A stretch of 64,000 bases of DNA from Uloborus plumipes (lineage: Eukaryota; Arthropoda; Arachnida; Araneae; Uloboridae), in contig JAXGGA010006592.1 in the NCBI GenBank assembly GCA_038373865.1, positions 1 through 64,000 of the forward strand. The letters are read 5' to 3'. This document shows, piece after piece, positions 54,236-64,000 of the stretch (the first letter of the stretch is position 1; every line of letters starts with the position of its first letter). Under the pieces are notes generated by a model that was not told the origin of the DNA, did no database searches, and worked only from the letters and a program-made list of their open reading frames with translations. The position numbers were made by a program, and so were the translations under genes.

Positions 54236-54535
54236 TACCACAACTCGTGATTAACCGAGATAGGGCCCTGTAGAGTTCCTCTATACAGGGACTCTAGGTC
54301 CCTGAAGAGCGCTCAGTTCTCTTTTGAACCAGAACCAAAGGTCGAGCAACCCTAGGCCCAGCACCCCCAGAGGTATCGTTTCACTTGGAGGACTTTGTGA
54401 CCACGACATTTTTAACGTCCCCCAGCCACCATTGATCAAGACGGCGGATCTTTGATCGGCTGGGATCGAACCCGAGTCCCTCCGATCATGAGTCCGAAGC
54501 CTTACCGATTGGGCCACCACGGCCCGTACTAATCT
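54236..54535 (-). mobile_element. tRNA-derived SINE, copy 5
   Basis: Minus-strand head TGGCCCAATCGGTAAGG and GGGTTCGATCCC (54463-54535). An extra snippet at 54268-54296 contains CCCTGTAGAG..CTCTATACAGGG, a small inverted duplication absent from other copies. No clear target duplication. Confidence 0.85.
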
Positions 54536-55129
54536 ATGCTTGCTATGTGTGGAAGAGCCCTGGAACTGGAAGTTCCCAAGAACAAAATGTTCAAAACTCA
54601 TGAATTCAAGTAAGGATCTCGCTATTCGCAGTCAATTAATATTTCGAATACATGCGGAGCAACCTGTTAACGAGATTATCAATAAGACGATTATCTTAAA
54701 TGTGACGTTGCGTAATATAAGTTGAAAAGAAAGAAATAATTTAAAAAAAAAAACTTTTTTGCCTAGTAAAGAAGTGGAAGCACAGAAGAGATACAAGTTT
54801 TTGACGACACTAGAAATTTGTAAGCACAAAAAACACCTGAATGAAATGCATGAGTTTAAGCATATAGATACCTCTATGAACAGTCAATTAATAATTTAAA
54901 CACTAGCAGAGGAACCTAATCACGAGATTTTCAGTAAGACAATTTTCTCAATTATGAGGTTGCTAAAAACAAGTTGAAAAAAAAGAATTAAGAAAGTAAA
55001 AAAAAAACTTTTTCGTCTAATGAAGGCACAGAAAATGCACAAAATTTTGCAGGAGCTAGATATTCTCAAGCACACGAAGTACAAAGCGCATGATTTTCAG
55101 CATATATTTTGCTATATCACAGCTACTTC

Positions 55130-55792
55130 TAGTGATTGCAAAACCGGTATACCGGTATACCGAATACCGGTATTTCGAGCTATTTTCCAGTCTCGAAATA
55201 CCGGTATTTAATGAGGCAAAATACCGGTATTTCGGTATTAGCGAAAAAAAAAGAATCATTTTTAACCGATGAGCTTTTCATTTCATTTATCATATGTTTC
55301 AGCTGTTGGAGAATTTTCAGCTGCTGGAACTATATGTACAAAAATTCGCTCCAGATTGAATGACAGTTCGATAGACGCTTTGTGTTTTTTAAGATCTTAT
55401 TTTAAAAATCAGCAGTAGAAAAAGTTCTTTTTTTTTTTTTCAATTGATATTGACACCAGGCAGAATTTTTTGTACTCTACTATACGTTTTGTTATTTTTT
55501 GTGTTGAAAAAATGATTAATTTTATCTGTGTTTTTTTCTTTTTAATGTCATATATTGCTCACTGTTTTGCATTTATTATTATTTGACCAAAATATTTGTT
55601 CTTCCATATTATATTTGCATAAGATAATTTATATTTTTGTGTAAATTATTGAACACTACAACAAAACAAGTATGTTTTCTTTCTTTTTTTGAAAAATTTC
55701 AAATACCGGTATTAATACCGGCATTCCGGTATTGGCGTTTTAAAAATACCGAATACCGGTATTGTGTTTTTGCTCCGGTATTGCAATCCCTA
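55130..55792. mobile_element. hAT MITE with ACCGGTAT motif
   Basis: Starts TAGTGATTGCAAAACCGGTA and ends TATTGCAATCCCTA. Exact 8-bp duplication GCTACTTC at 55122-55129 and 55793-55800. ATACCGGTA and CCGGTATT repeat about ten times at the two ends. No transposase. Confidence 0.96.
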
Positions 55793-55845
55793 GCTACTTC
55801 ATAATTGAAATGCAAACAGAGCAACAGTATAGGTGAGATTCTCAA

Positions 55846-57628
55846 TTAACCCATTAATGCCTAGCGTCCTTTTTTGGGGACGGTTCAAAAGGTGTGCCTG
55901 AATTTTCCAAAAATGAACATTTCAACCAAATAATTGCGTTTAATTTTTACTTTGGTATTGTTTCAATTCATTATTAACAGATTGCAGCACATAACCATTG
56001 TAAAGTGTGTTCTGTAGCCGTTTTAATATGATCTTTATCAAGAATTACATCGTTCACAATCTCGAGAGCAAAAAGCTAAGTTTTTGAAATTATTAACAAG
56101 AAATTCTATCTGTGCTTGATATATGTGCTACTTTGATCGATGTTTTAGTTTACCTGTTTTTGCAATTTTGTAAATTTTAATTTTTTTATGGATTTTATTG
56201 CAATTTAGGAGCGTCCCTAAAAAGGGACGCTAGGCACGAAAGGCTGCATCGTTTAAATGGCGGATTTCTTGCTTAGAATTCATAATTTATATTAAAAGAA
56301 GTTAGTAAATGTTTTTAGACTGAAAAATAGGTAATAAATTTTATTTTTAAAACTTAAAAAATCTAATTAAATTAAATTAAATAATGCATAAATTGAATTA
56401 CGATTTTTAATATTTTATCATTTATTTATTTATTTATTTATTGAGAAATACTCAAGGTACATTTTAAAAGAAAGTTATTTCAAAAATGTAATTCTTTAAA
56501 ACACCAATTATTTTTTGTGTTTAATTACTCGTCCATAATGCGTTTAGGTGCTTTTTATTGTTTAGTCTGACTGTTGAAAAAGCCCTAAGATGTGTCAGAA
56601 GCTTAGCACTTCACGTTGGTGAAGAATTCAAGGATTGATGCATTTGTTGTTTGGGAAGAGGGGGAGGCAGTGGTTGCAGATTTAATTTCAGAATTCCCTG
56701 AGCATGCCTATTTTGATCTCTACTGTGACAATTTATTTACTTCTCTTGCGCTCCTAGTTGATAATTTGTCTCCGAAAGGTTTTATTCAAGGATTGAAAAC
56801 TGCCCATTAACTAAAGTTACGTTGTTCAAAAAAGAAAAGAGAAGTTTTGAATAAATGTCGATGACAGGTAAAATAATATTCGGTTATTCGTTTGTTCGGT
56901 TAAATCATAGCAATGTCGTAACTATATTGCATCGAATCTTCATGGCGTTTATCCTATAGTAAAGGCTAAGTGATTGTATAATAGCGAAAAAAAAGGTAAC
57001 TGAAATTCTTGAACCAAATATGGTTGCTCAGTAGGTACAATCGTTGCATGAGGCAACAGATCCCATGCATCAAAATATCGGGAATTATCGGTTTTTGAGC
57101 CAATCTAAAAAAATGGTGGTTTGCCGCTCTTCATTTTTATTTCAGAAGCTGCTGCACAGAATGCATTGAGCTCAAGAGTACCGGGTTGAGTTAGGTATTA
57201 GGGGGAAAGTCGTTATATTGCTTTATATGTGACTCAGGTAAGATGTGCCCATTGAAGTAATAGAACTTATCGGAAATGCGTCAAATGTAATGTAGGTTCG
57301 CACAACAAATGCTTTGCATACTCAACAACACCAATATTTCCTTGTTCTCTTAATCTACTTCCCAGTTCATGTTAATTGATGCTTTTATTTCTTTTTATAA
57401 AATATATTTTTAAATATTACATCGTAGGCAGAAAAAAAAATAGTTAAAAAAGTATGTACCCTCTGGTGCCTAGCGTCCCTTTTTAGGGACGATTTTTCTT
57501 TTTTAAATAAAACTATTATTTTTTACATGATATTTTTTTTATTATTTTTCCTGTCCATTAAACACTAAATTTGTAACCAGTATACAAAATATCTTTGGAA
57601 AAAAAAATGTCAGGCATTAATGGGTTAA
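55846..57628 (+). mobile_element. piggyBac-like element, family E, copy 3
   Basis: 1.78 kb with ends TTAACCCATTAATGCCTAGC and GCATTAATGGGTTAA, TTAA at both edges. Highly similar throughout to 38810-40610. Not identical in its frameshifts, so the two are independent copies of an already shortened element. Confidence 0.93.
56590..57210 (+). pseudogene. Broken piggyBac transposase (C-terminal half)
   Basis: 56660-56800 reads VADLISEFPEHAYFDLYCDN then LFTSLALLVDNLSPKGF, equivalent to the catalytic-domain block with its conserved aspartate. Later, damaged remains of the GV.P..KAK.L and EAAAQNALSSR blocks lie near 56945 and 57150. Several stops and frame changes. It cannot encode an active enzyme. 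Confidence 0.85.
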
Positions 57629-57813
57629 GACAATGATTTCAAACATAGCTTCGTTTAAAACAAGTTGAAAAAAAGAGAAAGAATTCAGAAAAAATTATTT
57701 TGTCTAATAAAGAAATGAAAGCACAAAAAAGGTCCAAAATTTTGTAGGGCCTAAAAATTTGCAAGCATACGAAATGAAAAATTCATTACTATGACACAGT
57801 CAATAGATATCTA

Positions 57814-58221
57814 TCTATATATGAAAATGGATGGATGTATATATATTTGTTCCTTATACAAATGCACAGTTTTCGTCGGATTTTCATCAACTTCGCACAG
57901 AGGTTCCTTGATGCACTAGAGTTCACATAGTCAGGGTTTTGAAATTAAAAAAAATCCAAAAGGCTCAAGATTCAAATTTTTTTGTCTCAAAATGGCCATT
58001 TTCTTTCGATTTTGAATAGACAGAGTAAAAGAGATTTGTATTTCAAGCATACAAATTGATTAAATCTAACACATTTAAATATGAGTATTTTCCAACAAAG
58101 ACTACGATTAACAATGAATTAATCCATTTAAGGCTCACCCATTTCATTGTTGTTACAAAAATACCTTCTTGGATTTTGAATGTTGCATTTTAGCCCGCGC
58201 GACGCCGGACATGTCCTCTAG
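57814..58221 (+). mobile_element. Nonautonomous Helitron, 408 bp
   Basis: Starts TCTATATATGAAAATGGATG after an A and ends GCGCGACGCCGGACATGTCC then TCTAG before a T, the A|TC...CTAG|T pattern of Helitrons. Removing it rejoins the ~250-bp repeat. Related ends at 44571-45026 and 60211-60892. Confidence 0.78.
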
Positions 58222-58380
58222 TTTTAAATAAAAGCAGAACAACATAATCAAAAGGTTCTCAATAAGATAATTATCTCAAATATGACGTTGTTTGAAACAA
58301 GTTGAAAAGAAAGAATTAAGTGGGGAAAAAAAACTTTTTCGTCTTCTAAAGAAGTAAAGGCCCAAAGTTTCGGAGGCAGT

Positions 58381-58763
58381 GGAACATCGTGGTGCCCATA
58401 ATGAGCCGGCATTCATTACGGGCGTTCCTAATAGCCTGGGTTGAGTTGTCTCACAAAAAGAAGAAGGTCACCGACCCAACAGGTATGTGGCTCGAGAACG
58501 CCCATGACGAATTTCGTTCGGCCGATTGTATGGATGCCCAGAGTAATAAAAATGTAACCGCTTGTGACTGCACCCGCCCCAGAGGAAGACGGGCGTAGCG
58601 AACAGGTGGCAGGAGAACGATTTGGAGAGCATTTAGCAGTAAAGGCAACAATTGGTTGGGTAGCGGAGGGATAATTGCTGTCGTGACGAAAAGATATGAT
58701 CAAATACTTCTCTCAGGACACCTGAGGAATATGTGTCTGTATACATGTGCAAGGGGTGGTGAC
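58381..58763. other. Unassigned, higher-GC unique DNA
   Basis: Balanced composition with frames on both strands (58389-58598 plus; 58428-58703 and 58451-58651 minus) that I do not recognise. Confidence 0.35.
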
Positions 58764-59863
58764 CAGGCTTGGAGTGATCATCGATTGCGTAATCATAATC
58801 CGCGTAATCGATAACATTTTTTTTCGCAATCGTAATCATAATCATAATTTGGAAACATGATCCTTGTAATCGTGTTATCGTAATTTTAATCAAGTATTTC
58901 TTGAATAATCGTGATTGTAATATTTCTTTCAACAATCGTAATTTAGCCTTGTAATCAGACCAAAATAAATACAGTCGAACCTGTTTATATCGAACCTGCC
59001 TATCTCGAAAACCTCTCTATGTCGAATTTTTTCAATTTCCCAGCTTTTACAGCATAAATTTAATGTTTTTTCTCATGCTTATCTCGAATGATTTTTTCCG
59101 AAAACCTCTCTATCTCGAATTTTGACGACTCTCACTTTGAATTTCATCTCCAGCCACCTTTATCAATGGCACAACTTGGAGACAAAAATCATCTTCTGCA
59201 CAATCATTCAAAGACTATGCTCGTACTTAAAGGTATGCATTGACTTGATATTGATAGAGTCATCACAATTAGTAAAACGTGGACTCACAACATGTCGCGC
59301 AGTAAAATATTCAACAATATCAATGCAAAACAATCCATTAAGTATTTGACTTTGTTCCAATTGCTTATTTTTGTAAATTTTATCACAACCTCTATATCTC
59401 AAATCTCTCCATATCTCGAATTCTTCTGTCCCGTGAAATTCGAGATAGACAGGTTTGACTGCAAATTGTTAATTTCACAGAATATTTATTTAAAATATTA
59501 CTTGCTGTGCAGTATTGTATGATATTTTAAAGAAGGTTTGAATTTTACATGCTTCGTTGCCTTTCCACTTAACTAATAAGGTGCACAAAAACTTAACCCC
59601 CCCTCCAGCAAAATTTTCTATTACATATCTATATACATATATAATATATATTCCTCTCAAATCTAAAATCGTGTAATCGAAATCGTAACCGGCACAAAAT
59701 AATCGTAATTGATTACATTTTTTACATAATCTAATCGTTGCTGTAATCGTTTTTGCGATTTGGCAGAGGACATTTTTCGGAATCGTAATTGTAATCTCCA
59801 ATTTTTCATGCCGTAATCGTAATCGTAATCGATTAAATTTTCTCGTAATTGGCTCCAAGCCTG
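58764..59863. mobile_element. hAT MITE with GTAATCG motif, carrying a Tigger-like MITE
   Basis: Starts CAGGCTTGGAGTGATCATCG and ends AATTGGCTCCAAGCCTG. Flanks GTGGTGAC (58756-58763) and GTGGTGCC (59864-59871) match at 7 of 8. CGTAATC(G/A)/GATTACG repeats pack both ends. Contains a Tigger-like MITE at 58972-59461. Confidence 0.94.
58972..59461. mobile_element. Tigger/pogo-like MITE with TATCTCGAA motif
   Basis: Left CAGTCGAACCTGTTTATATC, right GATAGACAGGTTTGACTG, preceded by TA and followed by CA (a changed TA). CTATCTCGAA/TTCGAGATA recurs at both ends. The interior frames (59122-59522) are unremarkable and not transposase. Confidence 0.88.
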
Positions 59864-59871
59864 GTGGTGCC

Positions 59872-60210
59872 TCTGCAGATTCTGGGACTCTCAAGTCCCC
59901 CACCCCCAACCGAATTTTAAAAAATAACAAAGTAGGCGTAAGAAAAGCAAGAAAGAAATAAAGGAGAAAATCTTCATTTAGTCGTTCAGCATCGGCACCT
60001 ATTGAATCTATTTTTTGTGAAAAATAATTTCATTAAGATAATAATTAATGATCATGATAATCATTAAGAAATACATAAGTCCAAAAGCTCCTTCACCAGT
60101 GGCTTAAAGGCAGATAAAAAAAAAAACACTACATCTCAATAAAAAGGATATATAAAATAAGGGTTTTAAGTTAAAACCCAATTAGATCCATAGTTTCGCC
60201 TTCGGAACTA
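59872..60210. other. No feature recognised
   Basis: AT-rich interval. Confidence 0.4.
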
Positions 60211-60892
60211 TCTATATATAGAGAGATGACTGGCTTTGTTTGTTTGTTCGTTTGTAACCGCCGGCCAAAAGCCCCACAGCACCTACAGACATGAAGCGAG
60301 GCACAAAATTTGAGTGTATCCCCGTGAAATGCACTTCGATGGCCGAATTCTAAATTTCAAATTAGTTATTTTTAAATTAATTAATTAGTCTCATTTTTGG
60401 TGTATCCCGCGTAATTGAGGGGGGAGAACTTTTCCCCACCCCCTAACATTATATAAAGCTGGAAAGAATTTTTTTTTGCTGAAAAACAAAAGTTTTAGCA
60501 CATTTTTCTCCGTTAATTAGAGCAGGAGATATCAATTAATCAAATTTAGTCAATTTTCAAGGCTCTATACGCAACTCTGAACACTAGATCCATTTTCCAG
60601 ACAAACTGCTCTTTCTTCAGTGGTTTAAATTTGCGTATAGAGTTAAGCCTTGAAAATTGACTAAATTTGAGTAATTAATATCTCCTGTTACTTAACTTGA
60701 TGTCTTTATGGTTTATTTGGCGAATTTGATTTAAACTTTAATATGACTTTTAGTGGAATTCAAAAGGTTGGGGAGAACATTTGAATCAAAGAATATAATA
60801 ATTTTACTTCAGAGGGTTAGAGTAAAGTAAACTTTATTTAGCTAACTTGCTTTACATTTATTACACGGGCATCGCCGTGCGGGTACTACTAG
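60211..60892 (+). mobile_element. Nonautonomous Helitron, 682 bp
   Basis: Starts TCTATATATAGAGAGATGAC after an A and ends CGGGCATCGCCGTGCGGGTA then CTACTAG before a T. Inside is an inverted pair, about 60546-60585 and 60625-60665 (GTCAATTTTCAAGGCTCTATACGCA-like and its complement). Confidence 0.75.
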
Positions 60893-61280
60893 TAATAAAA
60901 AAATAAAAACGCAAAACATTAAAATTAAAAATACATTAACATAAATAATTCTGATGGAAAATAAAATCGTTTACAGCTCTTTCCTTTGGGTAAAACACAA
61001 CGCCTCGAATTCAACCCCCAAACCAGCATATATTGCCAGAAGTAACTTGATTAAGAAATATTTTTATACGATGTAAAATCAGAAAATATTTCAGCTGTTC
61101 TAATTAAAATAAAAGTACTTTTAATCTTTTTCAAAGATAAATAAATAAATAAATAAATAATCAAATATTAAATGCACCTTAAAGTAAAAGTGATTCTTCA
61201 AAAGCCTAAAAATACCATGAAATAGCATTGCTTGTTTCAGAAAGATATTTTTCTTTGTGAGAAATACTTTTTTCGACTGA
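60893..61280. other. No feature recognised
   Basis: AT-rich with an AAATAAAT microsatellite near 61139-61160. Confidence 0.45.
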
Positions 61281-62411
61281 CAGTGAACTCTCACTTATAC
61301 GTCGCCTCATTTATGAGCCGTTTTTACTTATACGACGATTTTCAAAGGTACCAGCACATCCCATAGAAAAATAATGATAATCTCATTCGTTTGTGCGTCG
61401 CTCTAAAGATAAGTATTTCACTTATGCGCCGAATTTTTCGTTAAATGTCAAGAAATAATTAGAGTGAACTCTCACTTATGCGCCTGCCCAAGGGACCAAC
61501 AGAAAAAGGCGCATAAGTGAGAAAGACATATAAGTGAACAAGGCCTATTTAAAGGATTAAAACGCATTATAGGTTGTAGGTTCTAATGAGAGAATGAATA
61601 AGAATGTTTCTATATAGACAAGGGATATATTACTACGGTTTGGCAATTACTGTAACGTAACTACAATGATATAGAAAAAACAAACATTGTAGCATACCTA
61701 ATTTAAACTGTTTCCTTTAAAACTTTCCATAATAGGTAATTGTCCCTCGCCGAACTCTAGTTCATGTGGAAAAAATGCCTTCTTTGAGCAATAAAGGCGA
61801 AAGATTAAAGAGGAAAATAAAGAAAAATGCTTATTTTTTGAAGAAAATAATTTTTTTTTTTTCCATTTTACGGAAAATTCGGCGCATAAGTGAAATATTT
61901 ATCTTTAGAGCGACGCATAAACGAGTGATACTATCATTATTTTGCTATGGAATGTGCTGGGACCACTCAAAATAGTCGTATAAGTGAAAAAGGCGCATAA
62001 ATGAGGCGGTGTATAAGTGAGAGTTCACTGTAATTTTCTTTAAGAAATAAGTGTGTTTCTTCACTTTCTTCTTTAACGTTTGGCCTTTATTGCTCACGGA
62101 AGGCATTTTTTATCTCACCAACTAGAGTTTGGAGAGGGACAATTATCTATTATGGATCATTTTAAAGGGAACAGTTTGTGATTAGGTACGCTACAATTTT
62201 TATTTTATCTTTATCCTTGTAGTTACGTTACAGTAATTGCCAAACCGTAGTAATATGTCTCTTTTCTATAGAAACATTCTTATTCATTCTCTCATTAGAG
62301 CAAATGTTACGTTTTAGACCTTTAAATAGGCTTGTTCACTTATGCGTCTCTCTCAGTTATGCGCCTTTTTCTGTTGGTCCCTAGGGCCGGTGCATAAGTG
62401 ATAGTTCACTG
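61281..62411 (-). mobile_element. CAGTGAACTCTCACTTATG MITE, copy 4, hosting copy 5
   Basis: Outer element CAGTGAACTCTCACTTATAC to GATAGTTCACTG, interrupted by a complete opposite-orientation copy 61462-62030 at a TA. The outer copy is in the same orientation as 9792-10354. Confidence 0.92.
61462..62030 (+). mobile_element. CAGTGAACTCTCACTTATG MITE, copy 5, nested in copy 4
   Basis: Starts GAGTGAACTCTCACTTATG, ends GAGAGTTCACTG, TA on both sides. 569 bp; the frame 61766-61975 is lysine/phenylalanine-rich chance sequence. Confidence 0.92.
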
Positions 62412-62568
62412 TATTTACATTCATTAAAAAAATAACTCATTTATTTTCTCCTAAGAAATGTTTCAATTACCAGAATTATCCTTGCCTCTCTGAATCTTTT
62501 CTCCAAATGTACTTGAACTATTTTAAAATTTTACAGCAACATTTCACAAATAAAATGAGATGGGGAGT

Positions 62569-63308
62569 GTGGGGTGAAGTGAAATAGGGGGGGGGGAGTC
62601 AATGTGAAATGATGAAACATATTCACAGTTAGCAGCCCCACAAATCCAGCAATATTTCAAGTAAATTCCGACACATATGTTTCGGAATTTACTTGATTAC
62701 AGTCAAAAAATAAATAGCTCTAAAAATCAACGAAAATATAATTATTTCTTTCGAAATTTGATACAGATCTTTAATTGTTGTAATGGTGAATTATCAAAAA
62801 TATTTTATGTTATAACATGATAAAGTTCTTGTAATTATCATTTTAAATATTAAATGAGACCAACTGACTTCCAGCGAAGTACCTACTTATTTAGTTCATA
62901 TTAGGCATATTTTGATTTTAAATGCTTAATGCAATTTGTCAAGTGCACGTGTAGCGAAGTGGATGGAGGCAAAGTGAAAAAGTTCACTCGTTTACTTATT
63001 CGTTCGTTTATTGAATTGTGTGCACATGTATTTCTTCATTTACTGATTCATTTACATTTCTTTATTTATACTTTTACTTATTTATTTATTCATTCACTTA
63101 TTTTCTTATTCGTTCTCTATTTCATTCGCTGATTCATTTTTTCTTCAATTCATTCATTCATTCACTTATTCATTTTCTTATTTATTCATTTATTTTTCAA
63201 TAACAGTTCATTTATTCCTTCATCTACATTCATTTTACAAAAAAAGTTTTAAATCATTAAACAGAAAATAATTTATGAAAAAAATATTTTGTTTTTCACT
63301 TTGCCATA
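62569..63308 (+). mobile_element. GGGGCAAAGTG MITE, copy 2
   Basis: Uninterrupted relative of 37290-41216, with GGGGTGAAGTGAAATA at the left and TTTTCACTTTGCCA at the right, so the ends have diverged. (TTCATTTATT)n-like simple sequence fills 63000-63230, and frames there are spurious. A 36-base hairpin at 62659-62694 (AAGTAAATTCCG / CGGAATTTACTT) is not in the other copy. Confidence 0.68.
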
Positions 63309-63406
63309 CAGTATTTTTAAGGTTTAAATTTTCCACCCTTTTTTTAAAGTACGAAATAACTACCAAAATTGTAAAATAATAGTCCAACACAAGTTATATT
63401 ATAAAA

Positions 63407-64000
63407 CTAGCTGCCAGGGCACTAGATTAGCTTCCTGCAGCATGTTGATGCATAATGTCCCCCCCCCCCCGCCACCCAACTTTTACCTCATTCTGATGTG
63501 ATATTATTTGATATAATTAAATTTTCATAAGATTTTAAGACATACTACGTACGTGGCCCACTAATGCCCAAGCAGCTAGCTGCGTGGCCCGGCGTTGCAC
63601 GGGCGCTTCTCGCCTTTATAGTAGCAAAGAATGTTTCAAGAAACTACTCCCCGCCAAGGCGGCTCGCTAACAGGCGCTTCACGCCTTCACTTTTTTCCTG
63701 CATCAAAAAAATCATTCGAATTATTGAGATGCTACGCGTCTTCAAAATGGTGAGGAAAGTTACAGCAAGTTCTGCTCGCTCAAGGGAAAGAAGCAGACAT
63801 AGATACTCAGTTTTTAATATAAGTAGATGGCTTTTCAACAAATGAATGTTTCAAAATATTCCAAGTAGCCTGCGATAAAAATACTACGTAAGTGGCCCGC
63901 TTATGAGTTACGTGTTTGGTTTAGTTAAGCCTTCATTCAAAATTGTCATTGTTATTACTGTTTCATAGCAACCACGTTTTGCAACAATGGATTTCATATT
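63407..64000 (-). mobile_element. Inverted copy of the 21.5-22.3 kb Helitron-like pair, runs off the window
   Basis: On the minus strand, 63827 to 63407 starts TCTACTTATATTAAAAACTG and ends CTGGCAGCTAG, matching 21950-22334. 64000-63828 matches 21775-21949 (ACTCATAAGCGGGCCACTTA). Contains C-run 63463-63473 where the other copy has a shorter G-run. The frame 63564-63845 is chance. Confidence 0.78.

Larger units (their letters stand above)
54601..58380 (+). repeat. ~250-bp tandem repeat, four units, split by three transposons
   Basis: CAGTCAATTAAT, GAGATT.TCA.TAAGAC.ATT.TC, ACAAGTTGAAAA.AAAGAAT and ACTTTTT.GTCTA.T.AAG recur in order at 54629, 54881, about 55120 (continuing 55793-55845 and 57629-57813) and 58222-58370. 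The first spacing is 252 bases. Insertions: hAT MITE 55130, family E piggyBac 55846, Helitron 57814. Confidence 0.82.

Noticed and set aside
62929..63203. Phe/Ser/Leu-rich frames resembling membrane proteins
   Set aside because: Translations of (TTCATTTATT)-like simple sequence in a MITE.
1..64000. Endogenous viral or LTR-retrotransposon sequence
   Set aside because: I saw no long terminal repeat pair, gag/pol motif, integrase or capsid-like frame in the frames I read.

Overview
This is about 64 kb of AT-rich eukaryotic, almost certainly animal, DNA. I see no intact host protein-coding gene, no rRNA gene, no convincing functional tRNA gene and no bacterial-style operon. The window is a dense, nested landscape of transposable elements: piggyBac, hAT, mariner/Tigger and Helitron types, a tRNA-derived SINE, one LINE fragment, several MITE families, minisatellites and segmental duplications. 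The mix suggests an arthropod. The LINE fragment near 51 kb has a cysteine/histidine motif and wording that I associate from memory with spider non-LTR elements, so an arachnid is my best guess, held loosely.

Layout. 0-13 kb: a segmental repeat pair (1.65 and 3.2 kb) with a hAT-like insertion in one member, several MITEs, a SINE with a 13-bp target duplication, and one open reading frame (7162-7550, minus) that may be a terminal exon. 13-20 kb: a GGGTCATTCC MITE carrying two dated insertions (a hAT MITE and a piggyBac derivative), a large fold-back element, and a dead mariner transposase. 20-26 kb: local segmental duplications built around a MITE rich in CTGTAAAATTGC, with a 37-bp tandem array, a SINE, Helitron-like units, a palindromic mariner MITE and a GACTCC-rich hAT MITE.

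27-42 kb is the richest part. It holds several TTAA-flanked piggyBac-like families nested in each other and a 3.1-kb DNA transposon (32693-35776) with perfect 8-bp target duplications and a degenerate transposase. I recognise that transposase as a recurrent but functionally unnamed arthropod family. 42-54 kb: an 86-bp-arm palindrome, a 115-bp five-unit tandem array derived from a MITE, SINEs, a 5'-truncated LINE, a CCCGAG-rich hAT MITE and a GC-rich patch of unknown nature. 54-59 kb: a ~250-bp satellite-like repeat split by a hAT MITE, a piggyBac element and a Helitron. 58.7-64 kb: a GTAATCG-rich hAT MITE containing a Tigger-like MITE, another Helitron, a MITE nested inside an opposite copy of itself, and an inverted partner of the 21.5-22.3 kb Helitron pair running off the window end.

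The elements do not form a pathway. What they share is a legible insertion history: many insertions can be ordered because an empty-site paralogue lies in the same window. The most interesting candidates are the 3.1-kb transposon and the set of 8-bp-TSD MITEs, each filled with its own short repeated motif.
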